Shown here: one piece after another, positions 50,636-59,618 of the stretch
Layout: every line of letters starts with the position of its first letter
Numbering within the stretch: position 1 is the first letter of the stretch
NCBI GenBank assembly: GCA_040217175.1
Contig: JAVJNT010000001.1
Location: 868,001-932,000, forward strand
Source: Phycisphaerales bacterium
Lineage (GTDB): Bacteria; Planctomycetota; Phycisphaerae; Phycisphaerales; UBA1924
DNA: 64,000 bases
Direction: 5' to 3'
The notes under the pieces: model-generated
What the model saw: only the letters and a program-made list of their open reading frames with translations
What the model was told of the DNA's origin: nothing
Database searches by the model: none
Program-made: the position numbers and the translations under genes

Positions 50636-52843
50636 CTAGCTCTTGGCCTTGGCCGTGTAGCTGTGCCCGGCTCGCAGATTGCCCCGAAGGTATCCGCCGC
50701 TCGCGCCGCGGGCCGCGTTGACCAGTACGCCCAGATACCGGGCAGGCTGTTCGTCGAGCTCTCGGGACAGGCGGCCGATCTGGCCGCGTGTCTCGCCGAA
50801 TGCCTTGGCAACCAGCATGGTCGCGTCGACCACCTGGGCCAGGGCCTGTGCGTCGCCCGACACCGTTGCCGGCGAGACGTCGAGGATGACGAAGTCCGCC
50901 TCGGCCGAAGCCTGCTTGATCAACTTCACGATCGCGCCCGTTGCCAGCGCCTCGAGTTGCTGATTGCCGGGCTCGCCGCAGGTGATAACCCGCAGGTTGG
51001 GGTTGCCGGTCTCCTGGGCGACTTCAGTGAGCGACGCGCCCGCGAGTACCTCGCCGACGCCCGGGCCCATGGGCAACCCGAACACCTCGTGGAGCCTCGG
51101 CCGGCGGATGTTGGTGTCGATGATGATCACCTTGTTGTCGGCGGCAGCCAGCGACTCGGCGACGTTGCTCACCACCGTCGTTGCGCCCGAGCCGGGCATG
51201 GCCGGCACGACCAGCAACGACTTGTGACCACCCGCCCGCATCCGCTTGAGCACGGAGCCGCGAACGTGGCGGTAGCTCTCGCTCATCGCCGTCAAGGGCT
51301 GCTCGGCAAACACACGCTCGGGCGTGTCGATGCGAGCGGGATCCTCGGTCGCGTGGGGCACCATGCCCAGGATGCGCACGCTGGGAAGCGCGGCGATGTC
51401 GGCCGGGCTCTTCACCCGCTGATCGACCATCTCGAGCAGGTACGCGCCGCCGGCAACGAGGCCAACGACGACAACCACGCCCGCGGGCACGAGGACGTAG
51501 ATCTTCGGAAATGCCATCTGCGTCGGCACGCGCGGCGACTGGATGACGTCGACGCGTGAGGCCGTCGTCATCTGGCTGGTCGCTTCGAGCATCCGAAGAT
51601 CGGTCTCGAAGTCCTGCTGCAGCGTCAGGATCTGTTCCATCCGCCGCTCGATGTCGCTCAGTTCGGTCTCGGCGTATACCAGCTCTTGCAGGCGCACGCC
51701 GAGCTCGCCGCGACGCTCGACCAGGCTCGCCATCTGCGCGCGCAGCTGCTGCTCGCCCAGGCGGAGCTGGTCGAGCTGGGTCTGGAAGAGCTCTTCCATC
51801 AGCTGCTGGCGCTGCTGGTCGAGGCTGCGCTCGAGCGCGGCGATCTGGTCGTCGATCAGGCGGATCGAGGGATTGTCAACGGCCAGACGCTCGAGCTCGG
51901 TCGCTCGACGGGCCTGCAAGAAAACGATCTGCGAGCGGAGGTTCTGGATGAGCGGTTGCAGCTCGACCTGTGCCCGCAGCGTGTCGTTGAACTGCAAGCC
52001 GCCGGGGTTACGCAGCTGTGCTTCCATCTCCGCCTTCTGGGCGAGCAGGGCCTCGAGCTGCAGCCCGATCTCCTGCATGGAGCCCAGCACGATCATCATC
52101 TCGGCCCGCTCCTGGCTCTGGTTGATGTCCAGGACGTCCATGCGGCGAGAGCTCACGATCTCGTTCCGGCGACGATCGGCCTGATCGAAGTCCGACTCGA
52201 GGCCCACGATGGCCTGCTCGATGGCCTCGCGGCGCTCGTTGGTCGACCGCGAACCGCGGCGACGAAGGTCCTGCAGATACGAGGCATTAACGACCTCGGC
52301 GAGCGTGGCGACCTCCTGCCGATCGCGCCAGCTCACGTTCATGCGGATGAAGTCCGTGCCCGCCATCACGCGGGCGTTCACCTGCTCCTCGAGCTCGAGC
52401 GCGGCCTGGCCGACGTCGACGACCCCGCCGGTCGTGAAGCGACCGATCCATTTTGGCGCCTCGTTCAAGAGGCGCGGGTTCTCGACGGCGCTCCGGAGCA
52501 CGTTCTCGCTGACCATCATCGCCGCTTCGCTGGCCATGAATCGCTCGAACTCGTCGTCGTCGATCGTCATCTGCTCGGGGTTGGGCCGGGTCTGCGGCGG
52601 ATAGCACTTGTAGATGACCGGCGTGCTCCACGTCGGCCGGAACTCAGCCAGCGCGAAGTGCGCCCCAGCGCCCAGGACGCCGCCCACGACGCCAGCGATG
52701 ACGAACGCAAACTTGTACTTGCGCAGCACGCGAAGCGGATCGACGCTCGCCGCCGTCTTGGTGCCGATCTGGGCGCCCGACCCACCGCTGGGGCCGTGCG
52801 AGCCGTTCAGGGAACCGTTGGTCGATGTCGATGCGATCGTCAT
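50636..52843 (-). CDS. Wzc/GumC-like polysaccharide copolymerase with degraded BY-kinase domain
   Basis: 735 residues. The N-terminal Wzz-type part has a membrane helix (FAFVIAGVVGGVLGAGAHFAL, about 50-70), a long coiled-coil periplasmic region (about 190-430, rich in LEALLAQKAEMEAQL-type heptads) and a second helix (YVLVPAGVVVVVGLVAGGAYL, about 450-470). The cytoplasmic kinase-like domain begins near 510. Its Walker A reads PGSGATTV: residue 554 is Ala (codon at 51182-51184) where kinases have Lys. Walker A' is VIIIDTNIRRPRLHEV, with Asn for the second Asp. Two C-terminal tyrosines remain (718, 729). It is likely a copolymerase scaffold without tyrosine-kinase activity. Confidence 0.88.
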   Translation of the reverse strand: MTIASTSTNGSLNGSHGPSGGSGAQIGTKTAASVDPLRVLRKYKFAFVIAGVVGGVLGAGAHFALAEFRPTWSTPVIYKCYPPQTRPNPEQMTIDDDEFERFMASEAAMMVSENVLRSAVENPRLLNEAPKWIGRFTTGGVVDVGQAALELEEQVNARVMAGTDFIRMNVSWRDRQEVATLAEVVNASYLQDLRRRGSRSTNERREAIEQAIVGLESDFDQADRRRNEIVSSRRMDVLDINQSQERAEMMIVLGSMQEIGLQLEALLAQKAEMEAQLRNPGGLQFNDTLRAQVELQPLIQNLRSQIVFLQARRATELERLAVDNPSIRLIDDQIAALERSLDQQRQQLMEELFQTQLDQLRLGEQQLRAQMASLVERRGELGVRLQELVYAETELSDIERRMEQILTLQQDFETDLRMLEATSQMTTASRVDVIQSPRVPTQMAFPKIYVLVPAGVVVVVGLVAGGAYLLEMVDQRVKSPADIAALPSVRILGMVPHATEDPARIDTPERVFAEQPLTAMSESYRHVRGSVLKRMRAGGHKSLLVVPAMPGSGATTVVSNVAESLAAADNKVIIIDTNIRRPRLHEVFGLPMGPGVGEVLAGASLTEVAQETGNPNLRVITCGEPGNQQLEALATGAIVKLIKQASAEADFVILDVSPATVSGDAQALAQVVDATMLVAKAFGETRGQIGRLSRELDEQPARYLGVLVNAARGASGGYLRGNLRAGHSYTAKAKS

Positions 52844-52996
52844 GCTGTTCTCTCGTCAATCGGGCCCGCACCACGCCGGACCCATGCTCTACGTCGGCCT
52901 TCTGCGCTCGCGTGTTCGGCCCGGGAACCATGTATCGGGCAATCAGTGTCCCTGGCGGCCCACGACGGGCCCGCGACGGGTCCGAAAACCTGCCGC

Positions 52997-55900
52997 CTAG
53001 CGACCCTCCAGGGCTTGCTTCAATTCGTCCAGGATCGACCGATACGCCTCGGCCCGGCCGCCCCAGGCCTCGAGCAAGGCCTCGGCGTCGCGGGCGTGCA
53101 CCCGCGCGTCCTCGACCCTGTTGTTGGCCAGGTCCAGTTCTCCCTGGCGGATCTCGGCGAGCGTTTCTTCGGGCGTGCCACGCGCCACGGTCGAGAGCTG
53201 GTCGACGGCGCGCTGCGCCTCGTCGAGCTGGCCGCACTCGAGATACGCAACCGTGATCGTGCTCTGCACGATCGCCGGCGCCACGCCTCCGGCGGTCTTT
53301 GCTCGGCTTGCCAGCTCGATGGCCTCTTGGCATCCGTCGAGCTGGGTCGCCAGGACGTACGCGAGGTTGTTCAGCGCCTGGCCCGACTGCGGGTCGATCG
53401 CGATGACGCCCCGCCAAGCCTCGACCGCACGCTCGTAGTCCGCCCGCTCGTAGAGCTTGTCGCCCAAGAGCTGGCCCGAACGGATGGCGACGATGGGCTC
53501 GCGATCACCGGCCAGACGCGTGAGCTCGCTGAGCCCCTGCTGCTCGGTCGACGGATCTTGCAGCATGAGCGAGGCCATCATGATCTCGCCAACCCGCTGC
53601 GGCGTGCGCTCGGGCGCGAGCTGCAGCGCGATCTCCATGCGTACCGGATGCTGCTTGATGAGTGGCGCGAGCGCGTTGTACCAGCGAACGACCTCGGCCG
53701 GATCGTTCCGCACCATCTCGAACGACTGGCGGGCCTGCGCAACCGCACGCGGTCGATTGCCCTCCTGCATCGACAGGGCCGCCGCCATCAGCTGGAGCTG
53801 CCATGTTCCGGCGACGTTCAGGTTCGCGTCCGCCAGAACCTGACGCGCCTTGGCACGCCCCTGGCCCGTTTCCATGTTGAGCAGGTATTCGACGAACTGG
53901 GCCGCAATCTCTGGATTGCGACGCTGGGCGATCGCCTGCTCGAACAGGCGAATCGCCTCGCCCGAGCGACCCAGGTCGGCCATCAGGCGCGCCATATTCA
54001 CGCGTAGGTCAACGTCGGCCGGATTGGCCTCGAGGGCCGCGTCGATGACCGACATCGCCCGCGGCGAGTCGCCATCCTGGACGAGTTGGCGGATCAACCG
54101 GTTGCGGAGTTGGCCCAGCCCAGGGTTGAGCTCCAAGGCGCGAGCCACGGCGCGAACGGCGTCGTCGTAGCGACCAAGCTCCATCGCGATCAAGGCCTGA
54201 AGGCGGTACGACTCCCACTTGCTCGGATCCTGCCGATTGGCCTCGGCAAGGTCCTCGCTGGCGTCTCGGAGCAGCTGCGATCGCTCGACGTCCATGAGCG
54301 ACTCGTCCGATCGCACCTCGTCGTAGATGATCTCGGCGCGTCGGATGTAGGCCCTGGCCGAGTTGGGGTGCGATGCAAGGGTGTCGCTCACGGCCTGACG
54401 GGCCGCTGCGCGATCACCTCGCGCCAGCGCGAGGTCGGTCCGCAGGATGCCGGCGGCCTCGGACCGTGCCAGCGGACCCTCGAGGGCATCGATGGCCTGC
54501 TCGGCCTTGTCGAGCGCCTCGCCGCGGATGTACGCCTCGACGCGTGCGAGCTTCAGCATGCCGTCGGTGTCTTGGCCGCCGGCGATCAGCTCGTCGATGA
54601 CGTCGACGGCCTCATCCGACCGGCCGGCGGCGAGCAGCAACAGCGCCAGGCGTCGACGGATCGGCTGGGTCTCGTCGGTGTCCTTATCCAGTGCGTTGCG
54701 GAGCTTGTCGATGGCAAGGGCCGCCTGGTTCTGGCTCTGCAAGAAGTTTGCGTAGCTCAGCACGTCGCGGGCATCGAGCTCTCCGGCTTCGTCACGCTTT
54801 GCCATATAGCCGTCGAATTGCGCAATGGCTTGCCGAAGGTCGCCCTGATCGGCGTGCCAGCGCGCGTCGAGCATGACGAGCACGACGTCGTCCTCGGCCT
54901 CGCGTAGCTCGTCGATGATGACGCGGGCCTTGTCCCACTCGCCCAGCTTCACGTACACGCTCGCGAGCGCGAGGTTGTTCTGCCGGTCGGTGGGATCGTC
55001 GGTGCGGATGTCCTCGCGGCGCAGCATGGCGACCATGGAGTCGCCCACCTGCGCTTCGAGCAGGAGCCACTGATTCAGGTAGGTCTCGTCGGCGCCGGCG
55101 ATCCGCTGCGAACGACGCGCGATCTCGAGTGCCTGCCGCGTCCGGCCGAGCTCGGCCAGCGCGACGATGACGTCCCGCACGTTCGCCACGCTGTCGGGCT
55201 GGCGGCGCAGGATCTCCTGGTAGTCGCTGACGGCGTCTTCGACGCGGTTCAGGCTGCGGTAGACCTGGGCCCGCCGGTACAAGACCGGCACGCTCGTCAG
55301 GCCGTCGCCGATGACCGCGTTGATGAGCGCGAGCGCCTCTTCGCTACGGCCCTGGGCCTGCAGGAGATCGGATCGAAGCAGTCGACCGCCGGCCTGGTCG
55401 GTGTTGAGCTCGGTCGCACGATCGACCAGGCGGGTCGCCTCCTCGAAGTCTTCGGCTTCGAGAGCGCGGATGATCTGGGTCTGGATGACCTGGCTGTTGT
55501 CGGGGTCGATGGCGATCGCGTTTTGGAGGTGCCGATCGGCATCCTCGAGACGACCGTCCCGCATGGCCATGCGGAAGCGGATCATCTCCTCCTGCATGGG
55601 ATCCAGATCGTCGGGCAGCTCGCCGCCCATGAATCGGAGCTGCGTGCTCAGCCGCTGGAGCAGCTGGTTGTCGGGGAACTTAGCCATGCCCTCGTCAACG
55701 GTGGCGATGGCATCATTGATCTTGCGCTGCATGCCCAGCACGGTCGCCAGGGCGTTGTACAAGCGCACGTCATCGCCGAAGCTAGCCATCGCTTCGCGGA
55801 GCATCTGTTCGGCCCGCTCGTACTTGGGGGCGACGCCGCCCTCGGTCTCGATCAACCGATCGACCTCGACGAGCAGCTGCTGGATCGGGTCGTCGGACTG

Positions 55901-57604
55901 GATCTGACGCGTTCGGATGAGGAAGTTGCGGCGTCGGTCCTGGATTCGCTCGTCGTCCGGCGCAAGCTGAGCCGCACGCTCGATCGACTCCCACGCACTC
56001 GTCGTGTCGCCGATGCGGTCCTGCAGGTCGCTGAGCTGGGCCCAGGCCTGGGGCACGTTGGGGCTGAGCTCGACGAACTTCTCGAGTTCCTGGACGGCCT
56101 GGCCGATCTGGTTGCGGTCCATGTAGATTCGGCTGAGCAGGAAGTGGGCCTGCGGATCGGCCCCTTGCGACTCGCGCTGGTATGACACGGCCAAGCCCTG
56201 GGCATTCGCCAGCTCACCCTTCATGTACGCGATGCGTGCGTCGAGCATCAGCACCGAGGGCGTGCCCTGGGGCCAGTACTCGTCGACGTCCTCGCGGTAC
56301 TCGGCCACTCGTGCCAGCAGGGCGTCGCGCTCGTCCCCCTCGGCGGAACCGGCCATATCGATGGCGCTCTGGGCCCGCCGCAGCACGGCCTGGCCCCGCA
56401 GCAGCGTCAGGAGGATGCCCTCGAGGCTCACCGGCACCTGGGGCGCCGCCATGACGGCCTCGAACGCCGGAACGGCCCGCTCGTGGTCGCCGCTGTCGGC
56501 CGCAAAAACGCCCTCGAAGAAGGAGATCTTGGCCAATTCGCCCGGCTCGCCATCCGCAGCGGAACGAGCGGCTGCGAGCATCCTGTCGGTGAGCGGGATC
56601 TCGCTCGAGTCCGGCTTGGTCAGCCGCTCGAGGCGGTGCACGAGCTGCGCCACCGAGACGTCGAGCAACTCCGGCGGGCTCGAGAGGATCACGCGATCGA
56701 CGATCGCCTCGACGCGTGGCTGGTACTCCGCGGCGAGGCTGATGTTGGCGCGCACACGCTCTTCTTGCGTGCGGAGCTCGCGCAGCGGAATGGCCGCAAC
56801 CTGCAGGTCGTAGAACAGGCGGGCGATCAGGGCGCGCGGATGCTCGGGATTGTCGGCCAGGAAGTCGTCGAGCGTCTGCCGGGCTCGATCGAGGAACACC
56901 TGCGGATCGGTCCGGCTGCCGCGTGCGTCCTCGGCCTCGGCCATCAGCCACTCGTACAGCCCCACCGCCGCCTCGTCGTCGCTCGGATCAACGCGCAGGG
57001 TGGCCTCGAAGTCGAGGATGGTCTTGTCCTTGAAGTCCGGGTCGGCCTCGCCCGAGCCCGTCCGCATGTTGAGGTTGCTCAGCGCGCGGTAGCGCCGCAG
57101 GCGATGCCAGTCTGCCTGGTCGTCTTCAGCGGCAGCGGTCGCCAGGAACTGCTCGAGCGCGAAGTTCGTTTCGGCCAGCATGGCCTCCCAGCCCGTGCGG
57201 CCGCCGGCGCCGAAGACGTTCCTCTGTTCGTACTGGATCCGAAGGTACTTGTCCCACGCGTCGACGTTGGTCCGCTGGGCGCCGGCAAGCTGCCGCAACC
57301 CGGGCAGGTAGCTCCGCCAATACACGTCGGAGTACTTGGTCTGGGTCTCGGGCGTCAGCCGCTCGATCGACTCGATCCACGACTGCAGGTAGACGACGTT
57401 GGTCGGCTCCTTGTTGACGGCCTTGCTGAGGGTCTTCTCAGCCTCGACGAGGTTGCCGTCCTGGATGAGCTGCTGGGCGGCCTCGTAGTGGTCGGAGGCC
57501 GACTTCTTAACGATGAAGTACGCCGCGCCGGCCATGCCGACGAACACCACGCCGACGATGGTGCACAAGATTGCGACGAATTTGACATTTACGCGAGCCG
57601 CCAT
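52997..57604 (-). CDS. Giant TPR-repeat protein of the exosortase locus
   Basis: 1535 residues. One N-terminal membrane helix (FVAILCTIVGVVFVGMAGAAYFI, about residues 9-31) anchors a very long chain of helical TPR-type repeats, for example HYEAAQQLIQDGNLVEAEKT near 40, then VLYRRAQVYRSLNRVEDAVS and LNNLAYVLATQLDGCQEAIE near the end. Large TPR proteins of this sort are regular members of exosortase/exopolysaccharide loci (PrsT-like proteins), where they are thought to bridge the membrane and polymer-export steps. No catalytic motif is seen. It is followed by the Wzc/GumC-like gene 153 bases later and preceded by the EpsI-like gene. Confidence 0.88.
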   Translation of the reverse strand: MAARVNVKFVAILCTIVGVVFVGMAGAAYFIVKKSASDHYEAAQQLIQDGNLVEAEKTLSKAVNKEPTNVVYLQSWIESIERLTPETQTKYSDVYWRSYLPGLRQLAGAQRTNVDAWDKYLRIQYEQRNVFGAGGRTGWEAMLAETNFALEQFLATAAAEDDQADWHRLRRYRALSNLNMRTGSGEADPDFKDKTILDFEATLRVDPSDDEAAVGLYEWLMAEAEDARGSRTDPQVFLDRARQTLDDFLADNPEHPRALIARLFYDLQVAAIPLRELRTQEERVRANISLAAEYQPRVEAIVDRVILSSPPELLDVSVAQLVHRLERLTKPDSSEIPLTDRMLAAARSAADGEPGELAKISFFEGVFAADSGDHERAVPAFEAVMAAPQVPVSLEGILLTLLRGQAVLRRAQSAIDMAGSAEGDERDALLARVAEYREDVDEYWPQGTPSVLMLDARIAYMKGELANAQGLAVSYQRESQGADPQAHFLLSRIYMDRNQIGQAVQELEKFVELSPNVPQAWAQLSDLQDRIGDTTSAWESIERAAQLAPDDERIQDRRRNFLIRTRQIQSDDPIQQLLVEVDRLIETEGGVAPKYERAEQMLREAMASFGDDVRLYNALATVLGMQRKINDAIATVDEGMAKFPDNQLLQRLSTQLRFMGGELPDDLDPMQEEMIRFRMAMRDGRLEDADRHLQNAIAIDPDNSQVIQTQIIRALEAEDFEEATRLVDRATELNTDQAGGRLLRSDLLQAQGRSEEALALINAVIGDGLTSVPVLYRRAQVYRSLNRVEDAVSDYQEILRRQPDSVANVRDVIVALAELGRTRQALEIARRSQRIAGADETYLNQWLLLEAQVGDSMVAMLRREDIRTDDPTDRQNNLALASVYVKLGEWDKARVIIDELREAEDDVVLVMLDARWHADQGDLRQAIAQFDGYMAKRDEAGELDARDVLSYANFLQSQNQAALAIDKLRNALDKDTDETQPIRRRLALLLLAAGRSDEAVDVIDELIAGGQDTDGMLKLARVEAYIRGEALDKAEQAIDALEGPLARSEAAGILRTDLALARGDRAAARQAVSDTLASHPNSARAYIRRAEIIYDEVRSDESLMDVERSQLLRDASEDLAEANRQDPSKWESYRLQALIAMELGRYDDAVRAVARALELNPGLGQLRNRLIRQLVQDGDSPRAMSVIDAALEANPADVDLRVNMARLMADLGRSGEAIRLFEQAIAQRRNPEIAAQFVEYLLNMETGQGRAKARQVLADANLNVAGTWQLQLMAAALSMQEGNRPRAVAQARQSFEMVRNDPAEVVRWYNALAPLIKQHPVRMEIALQLAPERTPQRVGEIMMASLMLQDPSTEQQGLSELTRLAGDREPIVAIRSGQLLGDKLYERADYERAVEAWRGVIAIDPQSGQALNNLAYVLATQLDGCQEAIELASRAKTAGGVAPAIVQSTITVAYLECGQLDEAQRAVDQLSTVARGTPEETLAEIRQGELDLANNRVEDARVHARDAEALLEAWGGRAEAYRSILDELKQALEGR

Positions 57605-57653
57605 TGTCCGCCTCCGTGTCGCCCGCGATGACGCCCCTCGGACGCCGTCGCGC

Positions 57654-58553
57654 TTACCCCCGCGATGCGGGCCTCTTGTCTTTGTCTTCGGGCCAGACGC
57701 CCGTGGTAACTTCGGCCCAGTCGGGCACGCACAGCATGAGCTCGCCGAGGATGTCGTCCAACAGATCGCCGGCCACCTCGGCCAGCTCCTGAGGAGATTC
57801 CACCCGTTGGCTGTTGAACTGGACCTTCAGGTAGTATGCATAGTCGGTCTTCAGGTCGAAGGCCAGCAGCCGCACGCCCTCGGCGCTCGAACGGTGCTCG
57901 CCGTTGACGATGAAGAAGTAGCCGGCATACAGGCTGGGCGCGCCCGGAACCGTGAACTCGGTCACGCGCAACCGGATGTCCTGCGGATCGAGCGGGAGCA
58001 GCACGCGCTGGCCCGGTCGATTGGAGTAGCGACCGCGCGCCAGCGTGGTCGTAAAGGCCCGCCCCTGCATGACCTCGGGCGCATCTCGCATCGGCAGCCA
58101 GCGGCTGCCGTCGAGCGGCACGTCCACGACCGCGGTGCCACCGCCGATCTGCATGCCGCCGCCCACGAAGCATCGCTCAGGAATGTGCGGCACCGTATCG
58201 ATCGAGCCCGTGTAGTACGCGAGGTGCACGTCGATGCGGCGAGGCACGTCGCCCTCGGGGTTCTTTTCTTCGTACGTCCTCGTCACGTAGTTGGTCGTGC
58301 CGAGCGTGTCTTCGATCTCGCCCGACTCGAAGCGGTCGGGCCCGACGCGACGCCAGTTGGGGCTCTCGGCCGGGACGTCCCGCATCTCCAGACCGGTGCG
58401 TGGGTAGATCGGGCTCTTCTGCAGATAGAGGTCGAGCGCTCGGATCGAGAGCCCGAGGACCGCGCCGGATGCGACGAGGAGCGTCACTGCCACCGACGCG
58501 GCGATCACGACGCCGCGAGGCAGGCCCAGGAGCCGCGCGCCTGGCTGGCTCAT
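57654..58553 (-). CDS. EpsI-like exosortase-associated protein
   Basis: 299 residues from the ATG at 58553, which overlaps the exosortase stop by 4 bases. A signal-anchor helix (VVIAASVAVTLLVASGAVLGL) is followed by an extracytoplasmic domain with the EpsI-like pattern: TYEEKNPEGDVPRRIDVHLA, YYTGSIDTVPHIPERCFVGGGM, VTEFTVPGAPSLYAGYFFIVNG. The HIPERCF phrase is the counterpart of the conserved (P)ExCxxxxG segment. EpsI proteins accompany exosortases, often fused to them, and are thought to assist polysaccharide or protein processing. Its role here is inferred from position. Confidence 0.82.
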   Translation of the reverse strand: MSQPGARLLGLPRGVVIAASVAVTLLVASGAVLGLSIRALDLYLQKSPIYPRTGLEMRDVPAESPNWRRVGPDRFESGEIEDTLGTTNYVTRTYEEKNPEGDVPRRIDVHLAYYTGSIDTVPHIPERCFVGGGMQIGGGTAVVDVPLDGSRWLPMRDAPEVMQGRAFTTTLARGRYSNRPGQRVLLPLDPQDIRLRVTEFTVPGAPSLYAGYFFIVNGEHRSSAEGVRLLAFDLKTDYAYYLKVQFNSQRVESPQELAEVAGDLLDDILGELMLCVPDWAEVTTGVWPEDKDKRPASRG

Positions 58554-59518
58554 GCCTTCACCGCCTTCGCGTCCTGTGCAACCTCTTGCTCGGGCTCCTC
58601 GCTCACCACGCGGTTCAGGATCCACACCAGAAGCAGGAACACGGCTAGCCCAGGAATGAGCAAGAGCGTGCCGATGAGCATGTGGGCCTCACCGGTCGCG
58701 AGGTCCGGATCAACGAGGACCGTCAAGAAGCCCAGGACCGCCACGCGAACGACGTTCAGCGCGATGGCAACCGGCAGCGACAGGAGCACCACGGCCACGC
58801 GCTGCCACCACTGCCGGCACTGCGTCAGCGCGACGGCGGCCCCCAACGCGATGAACGCCACGACCATCCGCATGCCGCTGCACGCCTCGGCCACGTTGAG
58901 CTTGTGCGAGACGCCGGCCTCGTCCATGACGCTGATGATGTTGCCGTCGACCGAAGACTCGATGCCAAACGGGAATCCGAAGATCGTCAGCAGCAGGTAG
59001 CCGCCCTGGCTGGCGATGAGCTGGAGCTGGAACGTGATGGCGATCATCACGCGTTCGGAAATCGTGACGGCAAACAGGAGGAAGGCGATCGGCATGATCG
59101 CGATGCGCATCACGTGCGGGCCGAACACCAGCAGCACGAAGCCGAACACGGCCAGCACCAGCGCGAACCCCTGGAGCATGTGCGTCGGCACGCCCACGAT
59201 GAAGAACACGTAGCACGCGATGCCCAGCAGCAAGGGCAGCAACCCGGGCCAGAAGGGCTTAACGGGCGCGGCCAGCAGCCGATCACGCCGCTGGTAGAGC
59301 AGGTACGCCGCGATCGCGGGCACGGCAAAGGCGTGGCCCCAATCGTCCAGGTGCTTGAAGCTGATGGTGCCCTGCACCAGGAACCACTCCCGGAAGAGCC
59401 AGGCAAAGCCAACCAGGGAGATCATGCCGAGCACCGCGACGCCCTGCCAGCGCAGCGAGCCGAGGGCCGCCGGAGCGCCCTGCTGGCTCATGCTCTGCGA
59501 TGCCGACGCCACGCTCAC
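58550..59518 (-). CDS. Exosortase (EpsH/Xrt family)
   Basis: 322 residues from the GTG at 59518, which has GGGGAG 9 bases upstream; a TTG at 59527 and ATG at 59491 are alternatives. Eight or so membrane helices are visible. The catalytic triad of exosortases can be seen: Cys213 in NVAEACSGMRMVVAF, Arg258 in ALNVVRVAVLGF and His279 in GEAHMLIGTLLLIPGLAVF. Exosortases are membrane cysteine transpeptidase-like enzymes that process C-terminal PEP-CTERM-type tags on secreted proteins. The exact subtype cannot be told from sequence alone; a planctomycete type (XrtU-like) is possible. Coupled to the EpsI-like gene. Confidence 0.92.
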   Translation of the reverse strand: MSVASASQSMSQQGAPAALGSLRWQGVAVLGMISLVGFAWLFREWFLVQGTISFKHLDDWGHAFAVPAIAAYLLYQRRDRLLAAPVKPFWPGLLPLLLGIACYVFFIVGVPTHMLQGFALVLAVFGFVLLVFGPHVMRIAIMPIAFLLFAVTISERVMIAITFQLQLIASQGGYLLLTIFGFPFGIESSVDGNIISVMDEAGVSHKLNVAEACSGMRMVVAFIALGAAVALTQCRQWWQRVAVVLLSLPVAIALNVVRVAVLGFLTVLVDPDLATGEAHMLIGTLLLIPGLAVFLLLVWILNRVVSEEPEQEVAQDAKAVKA

Positions 59519-59594
59519 GCGACACAACTCCCCTCTTGGGCTCCTGCCTCCGCCGGGGTGCTACGCCCCGGGCGCGGGCGTGTTCTGTCGTGTC

Positions 59595-59609
59595 CCGGGG
59601 AATCCCCGG
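59595..59609 (-). other. GC-rich inverted repeat between wza-like and exosortase genes
   Basis: CCGGGG/CCCCGG forms a 6-pair stem with a 3-base loop, located 10 bases after the Wza-like stop and 77 bases before the exosortase start. No T tract follows on the minus strand, so it is not a clear terminator. It could mark an mRNA processing or attenuation point, or be incidental in this GC-rich DNA. Confidence 0.35.
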
Positions 59610-59618
59610 AACCCTCCG

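Noticed and set aside
51686-54007. A 773-codon plus-strand open frame
   Set aside because: It is antisense to the Wzc-like and TPR genes and crosses the gap between them without motifs.
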